Position numbers and translations under genes: made by a program | Shown: positions 20,190-31,887 of the stretch, one piece after another | Position numbering within the stretch: position 1 is the first letter of the stretch | Layout: every line of letters begins with the position of its first letter | Assembly (NCBI GenBank): GCA_963971575.1 | Contig: OZ020623.1 | Span: 17,734,980-17,798,979, forward strand | Direction: 5' to 3' | DNA length: 64,000 bases | Source of the DNA: Liopterus haemorrhoidalis | Lineage: Eukaryota > Arthropoda > Insecta > Coleoptera > Dytiscidae | The notes under the pieces: model-generated | What the model was told of the DNA's origin: nothing | The model's input: only the letters and a program-made list of their open reading frames with translations | Database searches by the model: none

Positions 20190-20355
20190 TAGCAAAAATT
20201 GTAGCAAAGATGGACAGACGGACGGACAGACAGACCGACAGACATCGTGCTAAAAATAGTCAAAACGTTATGTAGGGACCTCAATTCGTGGAGATCCATC
20301 GAAATCGGTATGATCAAAATACCTCCCTTATATATGTTGGCGGTCGGTAAAAATA
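20190..20355 (-). mobile_element. Family B fragment, left end, inverted
   Basis: A GACAGACGGAC tract followed by ATCGTGCTAAAAATAGTCAA...TATGTTGGCGGTCGGTAAAA is the reverse complement of the left 170 bp of family B. Confidence 0.8.
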
Positions 20356-20379
20356 TGGGTCCTCATCGGTCAAAATTGA

Positions 20380-20730
20380 ATATTTCCCAACAGGATAAAA
20401 ATGGAAATAGAACATTTAATAGAAAGTTTAGTGAAGAACAATATTTAAATACAAGTTGGTTGTGTGGATGTGATAAATAAAATGTTTTTTTTTGTTTCCT
20501 GTGTTTGACTTGCTCATCAGACGCATATGAAATAAAGACAGTAAATAGTGTTAAAGATATTAAACATTTCAAAGATAAAGTTCTTAAACATAATGTGTCT
20601 CATAAACATATGCATTATTCGGTCAAATTTGCCATGCTGGGATCGGTAAATATACGATTTCAACTTGATACTGCGTATAAACATTCAATTAAAGAACATA
20701 ACAAAAAGGTTAAATCTAATATTTAAATAC
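20380..20730 (+). pseudogene. hAT transposase N-terminus (TTF zinc finger / DUF4371 type), frameshifted
   Basis: The first frame reads DKNGNRTFNRKF...WLCGCDK, then a shift, then a second frame DIKHFKDKVLKHNVSHKHMH...KFAMLGSVNIRFQLD...SIKEHNKKV. The order (FNRK, WLCGC, H..K..KH..S..H, LD..Y...I..HN..V) is that of ZMYM1-like hAT transposases at their DNA-binding end. The catalytic domain is deleted. Confidence 0.6.
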
Positions 20731-21050
20731 ATGTGAATATGTGTAGGTATCTGCTTAATTAATAACTAAATATGTTATGTTTCTGACTACAAAGCATTGT
20801 CTTAATAATATTGCAATTTTAATAATAATAATAATAATAATAATAATAGAAGTAATAACTACAAAAATGATAATAATAATATTGACCATAAATCTTAATA
20901 AAAGTGCCAGATTTGTCAGTTTTTCTAGTTGCAGAACATATTTTCAGGTATTTTTTATTTATTTACTTTTTTCTCGTATAACTATATTTTAATAGATATA
21001 TATGGGAAAAAAAGTGTCCCCCCAAGTATTTTACTCACCAGCCGCTACTG

Positions 21051-21318
21051 ATTTCAAGCAGAGGTTTGAAGTGTACTCAAGGTCATTGTTCATTCATTTC
21101 ATATTATCTAATCTGTGATTTAGTGGTATTGTTAAAATTCACTACGTGAAATTATACTTAATATGCAGCATGCAAAATATAAATGGCCCATCTACATGCA
21201 TAGTAACTTCATAAAGTTTCAATAGCCCTCCTAAATTATGCCCCTTGCATTTTAAGAAACATACATATTTGCAGGTCTAAAAATTTCCGGGGAGATGGCA
21301 CTGTTCATATACAGCTTT
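21051..21318. other. Intergenic, nothing recognised
   Basis: AT-rich, without repeat ends or reading frames I can support. Confidence 0.4.
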
Positions 21319-22477
21319 GGGCAAATGTATGGAGCACCCTACGTTTTATTGAATTTTAGGATTATTACAGGAAAAATTGAAAAACAAAATACATACAGCT
21401 TTTAATGACAACTTTAATCAAAATTATTAATATTTTGTGGTACCTCCTCGTGCTTTAATTACCACACGTACCCTTTTAGACATACTGTCCACAAGTTTTT
21501 TTACATACATCGGATTGTACATTCAATTCTTCTTTTGATTTGCATTTATAAAGAGACACCTTGTTTTTCAGAATCGACCATAAATTTTCAATTGGCGATA
21601 AATCTGGTGACTGGGGGGGGGGGGATGCAAAAAGTATCACATTGTTTTTGTAAAATCATTCATTCTTTGCTTTGGCTTTGTGGCAGGGGGCATTATCCTT
21701 TCGAAAAACATATCCTGGGTTGTCTTCAACAAATAAATTTAATGTTGATGGTTCCAAAACTTCATTAAGTATGGTAATATAACGAACAGAAAAATGCATC
21801 CCTCGCACAAAAAGATTTCGTCCAAGCCACTGACGGGCATGCACCCCCAGATCATGATGCTATCACCACCAAATTTGACCGTAGGGGTGATGCTGTCAGG
21901 ATGCAAAGCTTCACCCGGCCTACGTCCTACAAAGATGACTCCAGGTTGTCCAAAAAGCTGATCCACAAAAGAAAAAAACAAACCTTATTTCGTAAATTTA
22001 TTGTAAATTAATTTTTTTACGAGTGCAATAATTGCTTAAAAATTTTCTGTTAAATTCGTAAGTACATTAAACCATTACAATGCATACTTTTATATTAGAC
22101 TCATCAAATCAAATGATTTTCCCTCATTCATCAGGTGTCCAATTTAAATGTCTTTTGGACCACTAAAGGCGAAGTTTTTTGTGTCGTTCGGTCAACAGTT
22201 GTTTTCGGCGAGCTCTTGTTTCATGCAAATTAGATTCCACTAGACGTCTTCTAATTGTTCTAGAAGATACTTTAACTTCTCTATGCTCCCACAGATCACC
22301 AGCCAGTTCTTTTGATGATAGTGAGCGTTTACGAAGAGCACTTCTCTTTATAAAACGATCATCCCTGCAAGTGGTTGCACGTTTTATTCCAGTTTTTTGT
22401 CTGTTTTCATAAGTATCAGTCTCATGGAACCTTTTGATAGTAATTTGCACGGCTTTTCTTGAACACACCATTTTTTT

Positions 22478-22525
22478 TAGGGTTTTGTAGGTATGACCAA
22501 AAAACCCTTATACCGTCATTTTGTC

Positions 22526-22563
<38 letters not shown>

Positions 22564-23425
22564 TCGGTTAAAATTGTAGCCAAACGGCTAAACCTAGAGA
22601 GTTGAAATTTGGCATGTTTATACAACTCTTTGACCCGCACATAGGAAAAATACTAAAACATCTAAAAAACATACCCCCCTAAAAATATAAACAAATATAT
22701 GCTCATCGAAAACAAAATTATTTTTTTTTAATTCTGAGTAGGGTATCAAATGAAAGCCCTTAGTACGTGGATTAACGATCAAATTTTTATTTTTGCAAAA
22801 TAAATTATTTTGAGGCGAATTTTGCCAAAATTGTGCAAAAAAATTTTTGTCCCACAACCTGTAGCCCAGATGGTTTAAACTAAAAATCTAAAAAAATTCC
22901 AAGTAATGTATATTGGTGTGAACCGAAATAGTACAACAGGAATTTTTGATCAGATTATGTTTTCGGAAAATAACGCATTTTTTGTGGTTTTTGGTTCACA
23001 AAGTACAAAAGTTATACCAATGTAAGACACTGATACGCCAAGCGTCCGATAGCGCAACGCGTTAGAGCGCTGGTGTCGGAAGCTAAAATTCTCTGGAAAA
23101 CGAAGGGTTTCGAGTTCGAGTACGGACGGGAGGAGTTTTATTTTTCTGTTTTTTTTTTTTGCGTTTTATTATGTTGAAATTATTTTGTCAAAATTCTAGT
23201 TATATTTAGACAAATGTTGTATTTAATTTTTAAGAGCGTAAATTTAATAACCAGTCTTATTATATGATTAACAGACGATAGATTATTTTAAAAATATCGT
23301 TCATTTTGCCGTGATTACTATAAAGTAAAATTTGTCCTACACACTCAGCATACCGCCTTCACTTATTATATACCTGCGAAACCCTGAAATGTGTGAATAT
23401 TCACACTTCACATCAATTTTTTTTT
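22478..23425 (+). mobile_element. Family A DINE-1/Helentron-like element (A3), inserted in the Tc1 transposase
   Basis: A complete copy: left hairpin, about eight GTCT units (22526-22562), core, tRNA-like module (23044-23127), right palindrome. It lies within a run of T: the Tc1 codons on either side read continuously if the element is removed, leaving about six T. There is no other duplication, consistent with insertion between T residues. Confidence 0.8.
23044..23127 (+). ncRNA. tRNA-like module inside family A copy A3
   Basis: GTCCG at 23044 pairs with CGGAC at 23123, like an acceptor stem 84 nt overall. Box A-like TAGCGCAACGCG is at 23050, the D-arm pairs GCGC with GCGC, and box B-like AGTTCGAGTAC is at 23113. 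It is the best tRNA-like fold among the family A copies, but probably not a working tRNA. Confidence 0.5.
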
Positions 23426-23590
23426 CAGCTGCGACTTTACTTGTGTAAAAGCAATTTAATTTGACTCCTTTCTGCCACAGTGAGTTCACGTTTTTTAGCC
23501 ATAATGTGATTAAAAATATTCACTTGAACTCAATAAAACAGTGTTCACTTCAAACGCATGTGTAATAATGTCCAAACCCTAGTTGTGTAT

Positions 23591-24546
23591 TTTTCTGTAA
23601 ACAAAACATAACAGATCTGAGTCTGCATTTATTTGTGTTTCAAGATTTATCATAACTCTGTTTACATTTGGGTTATCTGGTTAGACGTACGACTTTTAGA
23701 ATGTGTTCGATGATATTTTAAAAACATTTTGTCAAATATGTACAGGTTAAAATAAATACGGTTAAGGAAACTACAACTATCAGTGGTGGCTTTTAGTAAT
23801 ATAGCAAATTGTCACTTAAATGTCCAGTTAGGCAAAGAAAAAAAAAAACTGATTTAAAAAAGAATCTATAAACATCTGTAAAACAATTATAAAGCTATAA
23901 TATGGAGCTTTTGATCATGTTAAACAGCAAGACTATTTTAGCAATTTACCATTAGGACTCCCATTGATACCCCTAGATATTAAATTTCAATGCAATCGAA
24001 CAAACTTCATTTTTTGTGCCATTAAGATAACATGGGAACTTTTTAAAGTCGCAGGCTCGCCCCCTTTTTGAATTTTCTAGATTTAGGTTTTATTTTATTT
24101 TTTATCATCTTAAGAAAATTACCAGGAAACCGCATGCCAAATATCAGCTTTCTAGGTCACCGGGTAGTACGCAAAAAACCTCTGGAAGGACATCTGACAG
24201 ACACCTCACCGATTTTATATATTTATATATATATAGACTAATAAAATGTACGTAATTTGTTGCTTTAGTTGACTGTCACGGCAATAACTTAATTAGACTT
24301 GAATTATATGGAAGATTAGGCTTTTAAAACATATGAACGACATCCGCGCGCAATTCCGTCTTTTAGTTCGTTCTAGAAACTTGCCGATCACCCCTCGTAA
24401 GTTCAAACTGTACTGCAGTATATAGTACTAGCAGAATACCCGTTCTTCGCACGGAATGAGTTAAATTAAGTTTATTATAAAAGAAATAAAATTATTTAAT
24501 GTATTATGTATATTTTTTTTTTTTTAAATAATGAACATATGTATAA
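23591..24546. other. Intergenic with a LINE/SINE-tail-like repeat
   Basis: 23970-24235 holds CGCATGCCAAATATCAGCTTTCTAGGTC followed by a TTTATATATATATAG tail, a form common at the 3' ends of dispersed insect repeats. Nothing else is recognised. Confidence 0.35.
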
Positions 24547-25081
24547 TGCCTGGGCCACACTTGCGTTATAAGCTTTGCCGATAATTGCGCGCTATATAAA
24601 TTCGTGGTAAACTGCATCTATCGATATCGTGCTAAAACGCTACTTGTGGCCATACCTGCGTTTTCGCCACTACACTTTATTTACGTTTACAAGGTACAAG
24701 CGTATTTATTTTGCTGTAAATTAAATAAAATTATGGTGTATATCCATCATAACTGCACCCTAAAATTATTTTTTACATTTAATTTTACAAATTCAAACAT
24801 AATCTTATCTGATTTTGACACAAATAAGTTGTAAAGAAATATGTATAACATAACCTGAAATGATGCCGGATAAACAACGATACGCGCCAACAGAACATAC
24901 TACGCTCTGCGCTAAGTTCCTTTGATGTGCGCTTTAAAACCGCCACTTCAGTTATCGTCATGTGTCTAGTGGCGCGCACTGGTAATATTGTGAACGCAAA
25001 CCGATAGTAGCTGGCCACATTAGCGTGTATGTCACGTTAAACCGAAGTTTAGCGACGATAGATGCAAGTGTAGCCCAGGCA
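24547..25081. mobile_element. PIF/Harbinger-type MITE, 535 bp
   Basis: Ends TGCCTGGGCCACACTTGCGT and inverted ...GCAAGTGTAGCCCAGGCA are flanked by TAA on both sides. It is non-coding. Confidence 0.8.
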
Positions 25082-25479
25082 TAAGAATAATCTTGAAACA
25101 AATTAGCGGTCAGCAACATTAAATAAATATTCAAGTATATGTAGCACGTCTTAACAAAACACTATTCTGAATAGAAATGTGAAATGTGATTATTCCAATA
25201 TCACCGTCCTTCCATAATCAAAGATTTTCTAGGCTTCAGAATTGATATGCAAATAGAATAAATACCAAATTATAATATTTTAACACTGTCCATTTCGATT
25301 CAGGTTCAGTGATTTACATAATTGTGTATTAAGTAATATTCAAAGAAGACGTTTATGTTATTTTCATAGACAAATTACTGCGGAAAAGATTTCTAGTCAT
25401 TTTCTAACATTGACAAAAAATAAAATAAATAAATAAAAAATCCAAAGTGTTTATTATAGTTTTAGAGTTACCTATACCG
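25082..25479. other. Intergenic, nothing recognised
   Basis: AT-rich sequence with no supported frame or repeat end. Confidence 0.4.
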
Positions 25480-27310
25480 AATAAAACTGTTTGTTTGCGT
25501 TCTCGCACGCCAAAACCCCCCACATTAAAATTCTGATTCGCCTTAAAAAGGTGTGTTGAAAATCTAGTGACAATCGGTCAAGCCATTTTGTCGTGATGTC
25601 CGTACGGTTAGGCAGATAGACTTTCACATTTATATATGTATCCAGGGGTTTCCCTTTAGGGTTGAAATAAAAAGAAAAAACGGTCAAACACATTCCAAAT
25701 ATTTTACCTAATAGTAATAATTTACCCCTTTAGGGATGAAATTTGCAAAAACTGTCAAAACATTTTCTAAATATTTTAAAAAGACATGTATATGCCAAAA
25801 CGAAATGTTGTAACTCAACAAACACATAAGATACAACGGTTCTATAATACACTTTACATTTACATTCAGTATTTTAGGGGTTGTTTAGAGCAAAGTCCTG
25901 AAATAAGTTTTTAAACATTGGTATGGGTAAACTTTGTAAGCAAAAACCAAGTTTATATTTCATCAGACCTAAAAGATATTGAGAAATCCGTGAAAACACA
26001 TTTTACCCCTTTTCATCCCTTAGGGGTTGAATTTAAAAACTCTTTTCTTAGAGAGTACTTACGTCATGAAAGGAATATGCCTTCCGAATTATATATTTCT
26101 AGGTCTAGGGGACGTTCTATCGAATAAAAAATATCAATTTACTCCCTTAGGGTTGAAATTTTAAAAAACGTTAAAACACATTCTAAATATTCCAAAAAAC
26201 ACCCAAAAAAAAGTTATAACACAACCAACACAGGAAATACGACGGGTCCTATAATTCACCCCGATTGTAGATTCACCGATTACCGATAGAGGCGCCACTG
26301 CATTGTACATCATGGCTGACGCAGATAGGATATTTTTGACAGGTTCAATGGTATCTTCATGTGATATTTATTGAAATAAATTTATTATTCAATATGAGGG
26401 TTGCGTTAAATGAAATTTTCCGTTTTCTCAGTGCCCAAGTAACCTCTAGGGTTATAATTGAAGGTAATAAGGCTTTTTTGCCACGTTTCGGAACACGATG
26501 AAAACTTAGGTCTCTATCACGACCTACTTTTGCATTGCAAAGATAAACACAACAATTCACGTTGCATTTAATTTTTCTTGCAATATTAAAGACATTTTTT
26601 AAAAACTCGCTGTGAAAACAACAGTAAACAAACTCAACTATCCTCCACCTCTCAGTTTCTCAAAATCTCACTAGAGGCGCTCCAGTTATTGTCAGTTGAC
26701 AATAAGCAAAAACCAAGGCGATATATTATTGGACCCAAGAGATATTGAGGAATCCGTGAAAACACATTTTACCCCTTTTCACCCCTTAGGGATAGAATTT
26801 CGAAAAATTCTTTCTTAGGGGGTTCTTAATTCATAAAAGGGATATACTCCTCGAATTTTATGTTTCTCTGTCTATACGACATTCTATCGAATAAAAAATA
26901 CCAATTTATCCCTTCAGGGTGAAATTTAAAAAAAAAACGGTCAAAATACTTTCTAAATATTTTAAAAAGAAACCTATATGCCAAAATAAATGTTGTAACA
27001 CAACAAACACAAAAGATGCGAAGTGTTCTATAATTCGCCCTGATTGTATATTCACCCCTTTAGGGGTTGATTAGGACAAAATCCTGAAATAAGTTTTTTA
27101 ATATTTATATGAGTAACCTTTGTAAGCAAAAACCAAGTCGATATCTAATTGGACCTAAGAGATATTAAGGAAACCGCGAAGCCACATTTTACCCCTTTTA
27201 ACCCCTTTTTCACCCACTTAGAAGATGAGTTTCGAAAAATTCATGATTGTAGGTCCAGAGGTTTGGGCTGGGCGTTGATTATGAGTAGGTAGCTAAATTA
27301 CGATTTTATA
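25480..27310 (+). repeat. Three tandem ~410-430-bp repeat units with LINE/SINE-like tail
   Basis: Units begin near 25690, 26110 and 26880. Each carries ACCCCTTTAGGGGTTGA-like words, GTAAGCAAAAACCAAG, AGATATTGAG..CCGTGAAAACACATTTTACCCC and TCTATCGAATAAAAAATA. The last ends in TTACGATTTTATATATATGT. The middle unit is interrupted by a THAP-containing segment (about 26270-26700). No reverse transcriptase is readable. Confidence 0.65.
26400..26590 (-). pseudogene. THAP-type zinc-finger fragment
   Basis: The minus strand reads CNVNCCVYLCNAKVGRD...SFHRVPKRGKK, the start of a THAP C2CH finger (Cys-x-Cys pair, then SFHRxP), but no in-frame ATG precedes it. The frame then runs into sequence without the second Cys/His pair. 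It is probably a captured exon or a P-element/THAP gene remnant inserted in the tandem repeat. Confidence 0.45.
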
Positions 27311-27880
27311 TATATGTATATAGATAATAATTTGGCCACCAAGGCGTGTCATTTCTCAGTACCTACGATATCATAAAATGGTATTTGATCAAATTATTCA
27401 AAATACCCGGATTCTTTATTTATATATCCGGATCCAAAAATATTCTAACTGATACTGAATACGACGTGATTCACCATACATCATAATTATTATTACACTC
27501 GATACTAAAGAAACGTTCGATGCATTTTAAATTCGCCATTGAGCGTTGTCAATCAGTTCCAGGTATTTGTTCAGCTGCGTGCGAAAAAAAGTGTGTGATT
27601 TTTAATAGCCGAAGTTTAACTACAATTGAATATTTATCAGTTTTTACAACTTCCTGAAAATTACCGATGATTCATAGAAACGTTTCAATGACTTATTGAA
27701 GATAAAAATCTAATATTCTATTTGATTATTGATTGTTTTCATAGATTTTTTAAGGACGTTAATGGATTTGAATGCAGAACCAATTCTGTTTTGCTCATTA
27801 ACAACCGACCACTGTCGGTTGCTAAAGAACGTTAAATATTTTAACTCGGGTTGTCCTTAACTCAAGTTAAAATGATGTTT
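27311..27880. other. Intergenic, nothing recognised
   Basis: AT-rich with short words only. No gene or repeat end I can support. Confidence 0.4.
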
Positions 27881-28660
27881 TTAGGATTTTGTAGGTATAA
27901 ACACAAAAAAAACCTTATAACGTCATTCATGTGTCTGTCTGTGCGCTAGAAATTGTAGCCAAACGGCTGAACATAGAAAGTTGAAGTTTAAAACTCTGAC
28001 CCACATAAAGAAATAATATAGAATTAAAAAAATACAGCGAGTGATAGTTATGAACAAGTATGTATTTAACGGAAAAAATAAAAATTTGAGTGGGGTATTA
28101 AAACCTTAGTGCGTGATTAAACAAACAAATTTTGATTTAATTTTTTTTATGGTATTTTCGTCGAATATTTCAAAAAAAAATTGTCCCTCACCCTATTTCC
28201 CCGAGGGGTTGATCTAAAAATCTGTCCAATGTAAATTAACGGGAACTAGAATATCTCAAGAGAAAGTTTTGATCAGTTTAGTTTTTAGAAAAATAATTAT
28301 TTAAAAAATATTTATTATATAGTGTTAAAAAAAGACTCAAGACTTAAGACGTAGACGTAGTAACAAAAAGTAGTTTTTTTAAATTCTTTAATTTTAACAA
28401 ACTTGGCTAATTGCACCAGTAGCAAAGACAAAAAAAAAACGTTTTTTTCTAAAAATGTATTAAAAAAATTACTGTCCCGTGTAAATAGTGCATTTAACGC
28501 AAAGGGGTTAAACTAAAAACCTGAAAAAAATCCAAGTAATGTACATTGATCTGAAGTTCGAGAGGAATTTTTGATCAGATTTCGTTTTTGAAAAATAGAC
28601 AAAATTAACTATTTTTTTTTTAATTCATTGCTAAATTAATGTTAGTAATGTTATGGATTT
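27881..28660 (+). mobile_element. Old diverged family A copy (A6)
   Basis: TTTTTAGGATTTTGTAGGTA, a residual GTCTGTCTG, AGCCAAACGGCTGAAC and ...GGAATTTTTGATCAGATT appear in family A order with many changes. The right palindrome is not found. Confidence 0.55.
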
Positions 28661-28849
28661 TTTGTATTTATGGCTAAGGTAGTCTTTGTTGATTAAAAAA
28701 AATTAACAACTGAGAACCGAGTTCATGTGTGTAGAGTGTAGTGTTCAGTAGGCTCTGTCTAGTATTATACGTCGTGATTCAACCTATTGTTTGAATTATT
28801 TTAGTTTTTTGTTTTTGAGGTATCAAAGAGAATATGTGATTTATAGCAG

Positions 28850-30030
28850 GGTTTCTTAAACTTATGTAGTCCGCGGACCCCCACTTGAACAACATTTTTT
28901 TTGCGGACCACATCCCATCCCTAGGCATTTTACGTCGTTTGTGAGACTTAATTTCTGGCTCAATAATCTCATAGGCACCACGTTGTAATAAATATTGGTA
29001 AAAATGTATCGCTGGTTATTTTAATAAATGTTCTTGTGCATTTATAGAGGAACATATTTATTAGCATATAGAATAAAAAACATAAAATGCATAAAAATAG
29101 TAGTAAAAAGAATTAAAAAAGTTACAAATTATAATAAGTTAAACTCATACAAACATTTCTTGGTCAAATATTGGTCAAAATAGATCTTCTTAAGTACGAA
29201 AGTTTAGCCAGAAGACGGTGTGCAAAAAAACGATCAAGAATCGTTTGTTGTTTGAAGCGATCAAGGTCGGAACTGTCACTTTGATAATTCACCATTACCA
29301 TAAAATAATTATACAAAATTAAGGTGACCATTCGTCCCGCTTTTTGCGGGACTGTCCCGCTTCTTGTGGGACTGTCCCGCATTAAGATGCGTCCCGCAAA
29401 AGTCTCGCATTCTAACATTTTGTCCCGTATTGTAAGTTTTATTTGAGGACCTTTTTTTTGCTCTTCACTTGGTTTTGGGAGGTGAGGACCTTTTTTTGTT
29501 TTGCTCTTCACTTCCGTCCCACATTGCCTTCTTAAGAAAATGGTCACCCTATACAAAATGGATCAAAAAGCTGTCATATTATTTGCTATTAATAACTTCT
29601 ATCGACTTAGAAAAGACTACGATGTAGAAAAATTGGATGGCAGTATTTTATATTATATAATTTAGAAGTAAGCATTGGTTTTTTTAAGTCTGTTTAAAGT
29701 GTAATAATTAACTAATAAAAGAATTGAAGAAAAGATACAGTGTTATTATTTATAATTAAAATTGTCTTTTAGCATGTGTAATGATCATAATCCAAAAATT
29801 AAAAATTATATAGAGTTGACTATTCCTCAGTTCTCAAATGCAACATTCAAATCACATTTTAGAACGAATGTCTTCACATTTGAAGCAATTTTACAAATTC
29901 GTTGTTGTGAAAATCTTTCGGATTTTTATTTTTTGAGTTTTTTATTAAATGAGTTAATTGAATAATAGCGAAAAGTTAGGGGCTGTGAAGTTAATGTCAA
30001 AATTGTTTCGCGGACCCGCAAGGGTAATAA
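28850..30030. mobile_element. Old hAT-like repeat (borders uncertain)
   Basis: The left part has TTTCTTAAACTTATGTAGTC and CGCGGACCCCCAC, and the right part TTTCGCGGACCCGC. This is the CGCGGACC style seen in the complete hAT-like element at 31888-33536. Another MITE is nested at 29320-29551. No transposase is readable. Confidence 0.4.
29320..29551. mobile_element. hAT-type MITE, 232 bp
   Basis: Ends TAAGGTGACCAT / ATGGTCACCCTA are flanked by exact TACAAAAT duplications. The interior repeats GTCCCGC words and carries the CCTCACTT...GAGGACC motif. Confidence 0.8.
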
Positions 30031-30211
30031 ATCAAATAACACATTCTAGCCCGGCCACCCCTAGCGTCGCCACTACGTTTCTGAAATTGAAAAAATGAAG
30101 CCATTTATCAATATGTTTCTTATTACCAAAGTTTATTTCTTATTATTAATAATAATAACATATTCATTTAATAGTCATAGACCATTTCTATCCATATACA
30201 TTCATTCTAAA

Positions 30212-31211
30212 TAGTGTTTATGAAACGGTTATAACCGAATCGCAAAACCGCGGTTTTCAGTGCAAAAACCGAAACCGCAAAACCGCAAAAAACCGCGGTT
30301 TTCGGTTTATTCTTAAGAAATTAATCCTTAGCAAAAAAGATACAAAGATAAGTAGAAAATCTCTCAAATGTGGCAACAAATGTATTATTCTTGAATAAAT
30401 GCTTTATTAGATTTAAAAAATATATCAGTAGATAGGTGCATAATGTATGCTACCAACTAGACTTTTCTTTTTTATTAGATATCAAACATAAAGAAATGTA
30501 TTGGCGCCAGACGCAATGCGCATGGGAAAGTCAGTGCGCCAGAGTGCTCTATTCACTATTAAAGCAACATCCACCTATGCCGATAGAACATTTTCATTAA
30601 GCGCCAACTTCTGCACCAAATTGCGTTCACGTTTAAACGATAAACATTTAAATAGTTTAGTGTTTTTAAAAGCCTTTTATTTAAATTTAAATAAACCTTA
30701 AGTTAGTATGCTACGTAGGTTGTAGTGTATAATTATTGTATGGTTTTTTATTAGTATTAGTTTTTTTATTGTAAAGTACAATTCGCGACTCAAACTAACG
30801 TTGGCGGCGCTGCGTACGACAGTTGATGCCCGACGAGAAACGTATATGTCAGAAGTTTTATCCTAATATTTATCAGTTCAAACCATATTTCGGCAAATAA
30901 TCACTGTATTTAAGTCACTATATTTAAAAATACGTCTTAATTCACATAAACTGCAGCACAACACACTACAAATATTATACAAATATACGCTTCTATTTAA
31001 TTTACCAAGCCGCCACCAGATGTCTCACTGTTATTTGGAATCGCGAATAGTGTATTTCAACACATAATAAAAATTTATTGATTTATTTATTTAGAGTATC
31101 TATAGTACAAAAAATATAAAACTTGAAAAACCGAAACCGAATTTAAACGCGGTTTTTGGTTTTTAAAAACCGAAAACCGTTTTCAATAAATGCGGTTTTC
31201 CCGATACTCTA
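30212..31211 (+). mobile_element. hAT element, 1000 bp, deleted
   Basis: An exact ATTCTAAA duplication flanks ends TAGTGTTTATG... and ...CGATACTCTA. Subterminal AAACCG / CGGTTTT words recur many times at both ends, as binding-site arrays in hAT elements. It contains only the transposase C-terminus (30501-30701). Confidence 0.75.
30501..30701 (+). pseudogene. hAT transposase C-terminal dimerisation region
   Basis: The frame reads ATSTYADRTFSLSANF, then CTKLRSRLNDKHLNSLVFLK, the conserved hAT C-terminal motif (S..ERxFS ... KxRSRL ... L.FLK) of BED-finger hAT transposases. It has a stop at the usual C-terminus but nothing upstream. Confidence 0.75.
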
Positions 31212-31887
31212 ATTCTAAATTATAATAATAATAAAAATATCAAGTACAAATATAAAATATCACAATTTAAAAAATACGTACAATTTAAAATAAAAAGATT
31301 ATAATAATAAAAAAAAAAAAACTAAATATACTAACTAAAATAAAAATACATACACTTAAATCTTACATATAGCACACACATAATCAGGGACCGGATAGTT
31401 CGGACTGAAATTAATTATAATTAGCTTGGCCATGGGCGTCATATAAAATAATGAATTTAATGAAATAAAACATTCAAATTTAAAAGTTATCCAAAAATGT
31501 ATGAAAATATCACTTGTTTTTAATACAATAGATTTAAAACAAATTTAAATTATCTAATGTTCTTTATTATTTGTTTATTTATATATGATGTAAATACGTT
31601 ACAAATTAGTATAGTTTTGAAATATAACCCTTATATATGTTAAAAATACAAATATAAAATGCTTATATTTTATAGATTATATTGGTACCAGGCAAATTTG
31701 TTTTCACTGTAATACAAAGTAAAATGTCTTTTTTCCCTATTGCAGTCTTTAAAAACCAAGCACAACAATAAATAAATTCATAAAACACAATAATATCACG
31801 AATCGTATGTACTATTATGGTAAACAAGACAATATTTGGAACAGAAATGGCGGATATACTTTACTCTGTTTATATAGGACTCTAGAC
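31212..31887. other. Intergenic, AT-rich, nothing recognised
   Basis: Very AT-rich sequence with no repeat ends or reading frames I can support. Confidence 0.4.

Larger units (their letters stand above)
19902..21050 (+). mobile_element. Deleted hAT element with TTF-type zinc-finger remnant
   Basis: Ends CAGTGGCGGCTG and CAGCCGCTACTG are flanked by ACTTCAAG / ATTTCAAG (8 bp, one mismatch). It contains a decayed transposase N-terminus (20380-20730), an inverted family B piece (20190-20355) and an (AAT)n run near 20820. Confidence 0.75.
21560..23502 (-). pseudogene. Tc1-family (DD34E) transposase, disrupted
   Basis: ATG at 23502 starts MAKKRELTVAERSQIKLLLH. The frame is broken by the family A element and resumes at about 22470 (MVCSRKAVQITIKRF..., helix-turn-helix through residue about 100). 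Frameshifts follow. The catalytic motifs are still recognisable in pieces: DES near 22100, DNAPCHK near 21685 and SPDLSPIENLW near 21600, matching the D, D and E of a Tc1 DD34E transposase. Multiple stops make it inactive. Confidence 0.8.
21319..23590 (-). mobile_element. Tc1-like transposon interrupted by a family A element
   Basis: About 1.3 kb of Tc1 sequence surrounds a 0.95-kb insertion (22478-23425). The outer ends (TACAGCTTTGGGCAAATG at the left; ...CCAAACCCTAGTTGTGTA at the right) are similar only in part, so the borders are approximate. Confidence 0.7.

Noticed and set aside
29164..29556. 130-codon minus-strand frame
   Set aside because: It crosses a hAT MITE and its target duplication; no domain visible.
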